The notes beneath the pieces were generated by a model. The model was not told the DNA's origin, ran no database searches, and was given only the letters and a program-made list of their open reading frames with translations. From positions 1-7,369 of the forward strand of contig JAISSM010000063.1 in NCBI GenBank assembly GCA_031273075.1: DNA of 7,369 bases. The letters are read 5' to 3'. Shown piece after piece: positions 2,992 through 7,369 of this stretch. The translations under genes were made by a program, and so were the position numbers. Origin of the DNA: Rickettsiales bacterium. GTDB lineage: Bacteria; Pseudomonadota; Alphaproteobacteria; Rs-D84. Each line of letters starts with the position of its first letter. Within the stretch, counting starts at the first letter, position 1.

Positions 2992-5766
2992 ATGAATATA
3001 ATGAAAAAGTTAATTCTGTTGACTGTTGTCTGTGGACTGTTGACTGCGCTTGCGCAGCATGCGCATGCCGACGCGCGCCCGAATCCGCGCGCGGGCGGCG
3101 CCCTTTCGCAGACGGCGGCGCCGACTTCGACGTCAAGGGAACAGGAAGGCGCGGCAGAGGCCAAGGCAAGGGAAACCGCGGCGGAGAACACGCGGGCGAA
3201 CAGAACTACGCAGAACAGGGGCGTTGTGGTGACCGGAACGCCCGCGGGCATAAGAACGACCCAGCCGGCGGCGCAAACCGTAACGGCCCGCGCCGCGTCG
3301 TCGCTCCGCACCCCCTCTTTGTCATCCCGCGGCTTGACCGCGGGATCCAGTGATAGCAATAAATCCGCTGTTGCGCGAAGCGCGGCGATCACCAACCACG
3401 GGGCTCAGCGCACATCGAACGCGGCGCGTTCCGCGGTCCGGACCGGTGTTGTCGGCGCGATACGGACCGGCAAGGCGACCGGCGCGAATACGTCGCGCGC
3501 GACCGCGATTTTCAGCAACACGTCGGCCATGGGATCGGACTATGCCCAGTGCCGGGAGGGATACTTCGCCTGCATGGACCAGTTCTGCGGCCTTAAATCG
3601 GACACGTACAGACGGTGCCTGTGTTCGGACAAATTCCGGGACTTTAAGGACCGGGAGGACGCGTTCGACGCGGCGAAACAAATGATTACGGAGTTCAACG
3701 ACAATAATTTGAACGCCATAGGCCTTTCGGCGGCGGAGGTCGGCGCGATGTATTCGGCAAGCGAGGGAGAGGCGGCGATACGAAGGGACACGTCGGCAAG
3801 CGCGCAGATGCTGGCCAGTATCAACGACCTGCTAAGCGGCAAGGCCAAGGCGCCGACGGTGATCTCGACGCAAAAAACCGTTGCGGCCAAAGTGCTTGAT
3901 CTGTCAAGTTTTTCGGCAAGCGTGGGCGACATATGGGGCGACGGCGGCGGCGACATATTTTCATCGGGCGGATCGTCGAACATGTGGTCGTCGCGAAGCG
4001 CGGGCCCGGATATAGAAAGCATGGAGGGCAAGACGCTTTATAACGAAGTGCACAAGCAGTGCATGGACATGTCCGCGTCCTGCCGCGCGAATCAGGCGAC
4101 CGGGAATATGGTGACGAGCGCGTACACGGTCCTGATATCCCAGGATTGCAGCGCGTATGAAAAGAAACTCGACGCCCAGAAATCCGCCCTTGAATCGACG
4201 ATACGTGAGGCGAACAACCTTATGAAAGAGGCGCGCCTGGAAGAATACCGCGCGCGAAATTCCGCGTCCGTGAACGAATGTATAGGCAAAGTCCGCGCGG
4301 AAATGATGAACACGTACGCCTGCGGCCCAAGTTGGGAAAGATGCCTTGACTTTACGGGCAAATACGTAAATCAGTCGACCGGAGAGCCTATATACAGCGC
4401 CGTTTTGTTCCAATTGAAGGACACGATCGACCTTGACGGCAAGAACGACATCTTCAATCAAAGCCTTGATAATTTGCGGAACAGGGCGTCAAGCGCGCTG
4501 AACACCTGCCGGAACGATGCGGATTTGGTGTGGTCGGAATTCAAGCGCCAGGCGATTATAGAGATCGCCCAGGCCCAGGACGAAAAGATAGAGTCGGTGA
4601 AAGACGGCTGTATTTCCATAATGAAGGAATGTTATGACAAACAGACGGGCGCGATGAACGAATTTTCGACGGTAAGCGGCGACGACGACATGTCGTCCGG
4701 CGTCCAAAGGGCCACGGCCGGCCTGGGCCAGAGGGCGGCTAAGGCGATGTGCACGGAAAAGGTCGCCGGGTGCGCGTCATTGTATTGCCCGCGCGGAACG
4801 CCGTGCAAGACGTGCGAATGGGATCAGTCCGGGAAAATCACAAACGCGGCCGAATGCGGCGCGCAGACTTTGATCGCGTTCGTGGACACCGTGGACGACA
4901 CGAAGATAAGCATGATGTGCAAAAGGGATTTGGAAGAGTTTATCAAAAGCAAGGAAACCGGCTGCACGCCCGCGGGCGCGGATACGCCGCCATGTATAGG
5001 CGCGGCCCAGGACAAAGTGTGCACCCGGGACGAGGAAGAGGCCTATATGAAAAGATTGGGCAAGGATCAAAGGCGGGCGGCCTATCCGTTCAAATGCCGC
5101 AACCTGCCGTTCAGGGGCGCGGGAAGCGTGCATGAATTGCTTCTTCGCCGGGCGATGATATCGTGCGTGAACCCGACGAACGGAAACTTCGATCCGGCGG
5201 GCTATCAGGCGATAGACGAGATAATGGAGGATCTGAAAACCAAAATGCAGGGCATATTGGCCGCGGAGTGCGGCGAACAATCGCGCGGCATATGGATAGG
5301 CAATCTCCCGTCCGACGATACGATTCAAGTCGTGGCGGAGTATAAGGCCGGTCTTTACCCAAGCGACCTCGATTTCGCCAAAACCCTGCCGCAAGGAACA
5401 AACGCGGTTCTTGTCGGAAACGATTCGACCGGCAATGCGGTGGTAAGCGGCGCAAACACGATCCTCGGAACGGCCGGCCCATTAAGCATAACCGGGACCA
5501 ACAACGCCGGAATCGATGTCGGCGGCATAGTGGCGAAGTTGGCTGAAGATACGTCTATGGGCAACGCGCAGGGCTGGGGCTATTGTATGCTGGCGGGCAA
5601 CAAAGTATTGTGCGAACAAATGAACGCGCTGATAAACGGCGGACAGCTGGCGGTTTATGACGAGGCCGCGCAGACGTGCGGATTCACGCCCCAGTATTAC
5701 GAAGTTGTGTGCCGCACGGTGTTAAGCGGCCGGTGGGACGGAAGAGAGTGCACGTTTGTGCCTTAA
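2992..5766 (+). CDS. Large Cys-rich exported protein, unknown function
   Basis: The 924-residue product begins with a signal peptide (MKKLILLTVVCGLLTALAQ, cleavage probable after AHA at residue 26). Then comes a low-complexity Ala/Arg/Thr/Ser-rich stretch to about residue 178. The rest holds 32 Cys, an even number that suits disulphides in the periplasm or outside the cell. The first cluster is C187-x6-C194-x4-C199-x9-C209-x-C211; others lie near EVHKQC, SWERC, PRGTPCKTC and the C-terminal GRWDGREC. A likely coiled coil spans about 389-425. There are no other membrane segments. It resembles large hypothetical proteins I recall from uncultured gut alphaproteobacteria, with no known function. 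Two in-frame starts exist, 2992 and 3001; the promoter position and the MKK signal-peptide form favour 3001. Neither has a Shine-Dalgarno sequence. A heptad array encodes the signal-peptide core, and a palindromic repeat lies at residues 110-120. Confidence 0.88.
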   Translation: MNIMKKLILLTVVCGLLTALAQHAHADARPNPRAGGALSQTAAPTSTSREQEGAAEAKARETAAENTRANRTTQNRGVVVTGTPAGIRTTQPAAQTVTARAASSLRTPSLSSRGLTAGSSDSNKSAVARSAAITNHGAQRTSNAARSAVRTGVVGAIRTGKATGANTSRATAIFSNTSAMGSDYAQCREGYFACMDQFCGLKSDTYRRCLCSDKFRDFKDREDAFDAAKQMITEFNDNNLNAIGLSAAEVGAMYSASEGEAAIRRDTSASAQMLASINDLLSGKAKAPTVISTQKTVAAKVLDLSSFSASVGDIWGDGGGDIFSSGGSSNMWSSRSAGPDIESMEGKTLYNEVHKQCMDMSASCRANQATGNMVTSAYTVLISQDCSAYEKKLDAQKSALESTIREANNLMKEARLEEYRARNSASVNECIGKVRAEMMNTYACGPSWERCLDFTGKYVNQSTGEPIYSAVLFQLKDTIDLDGKNDIFNQSLDNLRNRASSALNTCRNDADLVWSEFKRQAIIEIAQAQDEKIESVKDGCISIMKECYDKQTGAMNEFSTVSGDDDMSSGVQRATAGLGQRAAKAMCTEKVAGCASLYCPRGTPCKTCEWDQSGKITNAAECGAQTLIAFVDTVDDTKISMMCKRDLEEFIKSKETGCTPAGADTPPCIGAAQDKVCTRDEEEAYMKRLGKDQRRAAYPFKCRNLPFRGAGSVHELLLRRAMISCVNPTNGNFDPAGYQAIDEIMEDLKTKMQGILAAECGEQSRGIWIGNLPSDDTIQVVAEYKAGLYPSDLDFAKTLPQGTNAVLVGNDSTGNAVVSGANTILGTAGPLSITGTNNAGIDVGGIVAKLAEDTSMGNAQGWGYCMLAGNKVLCEQMNALINGGQLAVYDEAAQTCGFTPQYYEVVCRTVLSGRWDGRECTFVP
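3014..3048 (+). repeat. Heptanucleotide array inside the signal-peptide coding region
   Basis: Five units: TTCTGTT, GACTGTT, GTCTGTG, GACTGTT, GACTGCG. They encode the hydrophobic core LLTVVCGLLTA of the exported 924-residue protein. The same run, CTGTTGACTGTTGTCTGT, occurs in the intergenic array 70-90 bp upstream. Confidence 0.85.
3321..3350. repeat. Intragenic palindromic element (VIPRLDRGIQ type)
   Basis: ATCCCGCGG (3324-3332) and CCGCGGGAT (3338-3346) form a perfect 9-bp stem with loop CTTGA, flanked by GTC and CCAG. One plus-strand frame across it reads FVIPRLDRGIQ, a peptide that recurs in spurious ORFs of many alphaproteobacterial genomes. In the gene's own frame it reads LSSRGLTAGSS, within the low-complexity region where an insertion would be tolerated. 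Confidence 0.8.
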
Positions 5767-5781
5767 AGGGAATGGAATAAG

Positions 5782-6615
5782 ATGAGGATATTGTTTTTTG
5801 TTCTTTTGTGTTTCTTTGTGCCCCTTTTCGGGGCGCACGCGACCAACAGATTCTTGGAGTGGGTCTTTGACACGGTGGAGGGGAACAAGGCGGTGTACAG
5901 CCTTGGGACCAATTACAACGCCTATGGCGCCGTCCCGGATCATACGATATTTTTCAAGAATTTCCCGTATACGGACACGATATGCCTGTGGAGCACCAAT
6001 TTCACATGGCACGGCCAGACGGTTAACCTGTGTTCGGGATATTCGACGGCGTATATGAACCAGGGGAACAAGACGAACGTCGGCAACCGATCGAACAGAT
6101 GCTGGTATTGGACCTGCAACAGCGGATATTCCATGCAGTCGGGGGGACAGTGTGCGGAAGACCGCGCGGGGTGTATAAATCGCGGCATGCTGTGGGAAAA
6201 CAATCAGTGCGTGGCGCCGAACTTTTGTCCGGGATGGACTGGATATGACTCTTCGAATTATACTATGACGGGAAGGACGAGCGCCAATTGCTTTGAATTC
6301 AGATGCAAAAACGGCGGGTTTATGTCGCAAACGAATCGCGCGTGCAAAACCGACGTCCAATATAACCAAGCGGTGGCGAATATTCCGGCCGGACGGGGCG
6401 GCTGGTACGTGAATAATAACAGGACGGACAACGATCGCGGCGTTCTGCTTAAGTGCGGCGACGATATGTATGTGACGATCAATAAAGCCACCAACGAGTA
6501 TATGTGCGGGGAGGTGGAGCGCAGAGAGTCCGCAAGTTTCAATAATTGCTGGAAATGTACCAGCAAACCTGAATTGATAAACTGCATCAGGGGTTCCGCG
6601 ACCTGCGGCAATTAA
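5782..6615 (+). CDS. Cys-rich exported protein with duplicated cysteine modules, unknown function
   Basis: The 277-residue product starts with a clear signal peptide (MRILFFVLLCFFVPLFGAHA, cleaved before Thr21). The mature part has 17 Cys and is rich in Asn, Gly, Tyr and Trp, as in extracellular disulphide-bonded domains. Two related modules are visible: NRC(107)WYWTC(112)xxGYSMxxxxxC(124) and ANC(170)FEFRC(175)xxGGFMxxxxxxC(188). A third partial one, NNC(256)WKC, lies near the end. The odd Cys count leaves one possibly free or paired between chains. It begins 15 bp after the stop of the 924-residue Cys-rich gene, with a GGGAATGGAA ribosome site, so the two are almost certainly one operon and may form a complex at the cell envelope. 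No catalytic motif, lipobox or sorting signal is seen. Confidence 0.88.
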   Translation: MRILFFVLLCFFVPLFGAHATNRFLEWVFDTVEGNKAVYSLGTNYNAYGAVPDHTIFFKNFPYTDTICLWSTNFTWHGQTVNLCSGYSTAYMNQGNKTNVGNRSNRCWYWTCNSGYSMQSGGQCAEDRAGCINRGMLWENNQCVAPNFCPGWTGYDSSNYTMTGRTSANCFEFRCKNGGFMSQTNRACKTDVQYNQAVANIPAGRGGWYVNNNRTDNDRGVLLKCGDDMYVTINKATNEYMCGEVERRESASFNNCWKCTSKPELINCIRGSATCGN

Positions 6616-6624
6616 AATAAAGTT

Positions 6625-6677
6625 CCCCTCCATCGGAGGGGTGCCACCCGTAGCCTTGGCGAAGGGTGGCGGGGTGG
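6625..6677. repeat. Double-hairpin intergenic repeat (FAKATGG type)
   Basis: CCCCTCC / ATC / GGAGGGG (6625-6641) is followed by GCCACCC (6643-6649) pairing with GGGTGGC (6664-6670), with an inner GCC/GGC stem, and then GGGGTGG. The minus-strand translation contains PPPFAKATGGTPP, a peptide I recall from spurious ORFs over dispersed palindromic repeats. No T-tract follows, so it is not a typical terminator. Its last bases provide the only purine-rich ribosome-site candidate (GGGGTGG) for the TTG start of the toxin gene. Confidence 0.7.
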
Positions 6678-6681
6678 TTAA

Positions 6682-6963
6682 TTGATAAAATCTTTCAGTT
6701 GCCGGGAAACCGAAACGATCTTCAACGGTATATTGTCGCGGAAATTCCCATTGGAAATCCAAGCGCGGGCGGAACGAAAACTGCGCATGCTTGACGCGTC
6801 GGGGAAAATCGACGACTTGCGCATCCCGCCGTCAAACCGCCTTGAAGCGTTGTCCGGCAAAAGGCGCGGACAATGGAGCGTCAGAATAAACGACCGATAT
6901 AGAATCTGTTTTGAATGGAATGCGGACGGCGCGCATAACGTCGAAATCACGGATTATCATTAA
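6682..6963 (+). CDS. higB: HigB-like toxin of the RelE/ParE superfamily
   Basis: The 93-residue protein matches HigB mRNA-interferase toxins along its length: an N-terminal KSFSCRETETIF, a helix with RAERKLRMLDAS, then LRIPPSNRLEAL (46-57), GKRRGQWSVRIN (59-70), RICFEW (74-79) and a C-terminal ITDYH, whose Asp91-Tyr92-His93 end is typical of the family. HigB cleaves mRNA at the ribosome and is neutralised by HigA. The start is TTG at 6682; the first ATG is internal, and TTG gives the family's MIKSF beginning. There is no obvious promoter, so it may rely on read-through from the Cys-rich operon ending 66 bp upstream. Unlike normal higBA operons, the antitoxin gene lies on the opposite strand, 4 bp beyond its stop. 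Confidence 0.93.
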   Translation: MIKSFSCRETETIFNGILSRKFPLEIQARAERKLRMLDASGKIDDLRIPPSNRLEALSGKRRGQWSVRINDRYRICFEWNADGAHNVEITDYH

Positions 6964-6967
6964 GACG

Positions 6968-7300
6968 TTATGCCGAGAGGCGGGAATCGGCGCGTTTGCG
7001 CCGCTCTGTCATCAGCGGGATGATTCTTTCCAATTCCGACGCGGGGATCTCGCGCGCGGCGGCAAGCATATCGTATCGATTCTGCAAATTCAGAAAATAC
7101 CCGCGCGTCAAACCGAAATAATGCGTCAGCCTAAGGTCCATGCCCGCGGAAATCCCGCGGATCCCGTGGACTATGCCATGGATGTAATTCGCCGGAACGC
7201 CCAACGCCCGCGCGAGCGCGTTCATCGACAATCCGAAAGGCTCCATAAACTCTTCTTTCAGAATGATCCCGACGTGTTCTATATCGATATATTTGGACAT
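6968..7300 (-). CDS. higA: HigA-like antitoxin, XRE-family regulator
   Basis: The 110-residue protein has the HigA layout: an N-terminal IEHVGIILKEEFMEPFGLS (residues 7-25), a helix-turn-helix over about 24-50 (MNALARALGVPANYIHGIVHG), RGISAGMDLRLTHYFG, then the characteristic LNLQNRYDM (70-78). HigA binds and silences HigB and represses its own promoter through the helix-turn-helix domain. The C-terminus is somewhat extended and basic (TERRKRADSR). The start at 7300 has AAAGG about 9 nt upstream and a near-perfect promoter. It is convergent with the toxin gene rather than downstream of it, so it is transcribed independently, and its mRNA 3' end may run antisense to the toxin mRNA. Confidence 0.93.
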   Translation of the reverse strand: MSKYIDIEHVGIILKEEFMEPFGLSMNALARALGVPANYIHGIVHGIRGISAGMDLRLTHYFGLTRGYFLNLQNRYDMLAAAREIPASELERIIPLMTERRKRADSRLSA

Positions 7301-7317
7301 TGCGACGCCTTTACTTA

Positions 7318-7339
7318 TTACGTATTATATAATACATAA
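7318..7339. promoter_or_regulatory. Palindrome over the antitoxin -10 box, probable HigA operator
   Basis: The perfect 14-bp palindrome GTATTATATAATAC (7322-7335) extends to 22 bp with one mismatched pair. It covers the -10 box of the antitoxin promoter, as expected for autorepression by a dimeric HigA. The role is inferred from position and symmetry. Confidence 0.55.
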
Positions 7340-7352
7340 CGGATAATGTCAA
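7324..7352 (-). promoter_or_regulatory. Consensus promoter of the antitoxin gene
   Basis: On the minus strand TTGACA (7347-7352) and TATAAT (7324-7329) are exact sigma-70 consensus boxes at 17-bp spacing. Transcription should begin near 7317, about 16 nt before the ATG. Confidence 0.88.
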
Positions 7353-7369
7353 GAGGCGGCGCCGCTACC

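Noticed and set aside
6625..6641. Terminator after the Cys-rich operon
   Set aside because: The hairpin is strong but is followed by TGCCACCC rather than a T-tract.
5722..6762. Long open frame (346 codons) on the minus strand over the second Cys-rich gene
   Set aside because: It is a shadow of the real gene with no signal or ribosome site. Its N-terminal part contains the repeat-derived FAKATGG peptide.

Overview
The window looks like chromosomal DNA of an uncultured, probably host- or sediment-associated alphaproteobacterium. The grounds are an IHF-alpha-like protein, an intragenic palindrome whose alternate frame reads VIPRLDRGIQ (a signature I associate with repeats scattered through alphaproteobacterial genomes), and a long Cys-rich secreted protein of a type I recall from such genomes. 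The lineage is an inference; no rRNA or tRNA gene is present.

Layout: 1-165 holds an elaborate four-hairpin repeat plus a heptad array. At 157-522 (-) is a histidine-triad (HIT) protein, divergent from a two-gene + strand unit at 620-1179: a 74-residue two-helix membrane protein, then an HU/IHF protein ending in a strong terminator. The two directions share a compact back-to-back promoter region (529-590). The stretch 1205-1331 is repeat DNA with a shortened copy of the hairpin element between inverted heptad arrays. At 1332-1529 (-) is a 65-residue membrane protein resembling the superinfection-immunity family, then another hairpin/heptad element, then enolase (1632-2843, -). Divergent from enolase, a probable two-gene + strand operon encodes exported Cys-rich proteins of 924 and 277 residues (2992-6615). 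The right end carries a HigB-like toxin (6682-6963, +) and a HigA-like antitoxin (6968-7300, -) arranged tail to tail, 4 bp apart, with a consensus antitoxin promoter at the edge.

Two themes stand out. First, nearly every gap in the left half is occupied by a family of 7-bp tandem repeats (GACTGTT-, GCTACCT-, CTAATAA- and TTATAAA-like), some in inverted pairs around GC-rich hairpins with 3-nt loops. One array lies inside a gene and encodes the hydrophobic core of its signal peptide. Second, the HigB/HigA pair is convergent rather than a co-directional operon, so toxin and antitoxin mRNAs may overlap at their 3' ends.

The genes do not form one pathway. Enolase, IHF and HIT are housekeeping; the two Cys-rich proteins probably work together at the envelope; the HigB/HigA pair is an accessory module placed behind a palindromic repeat.
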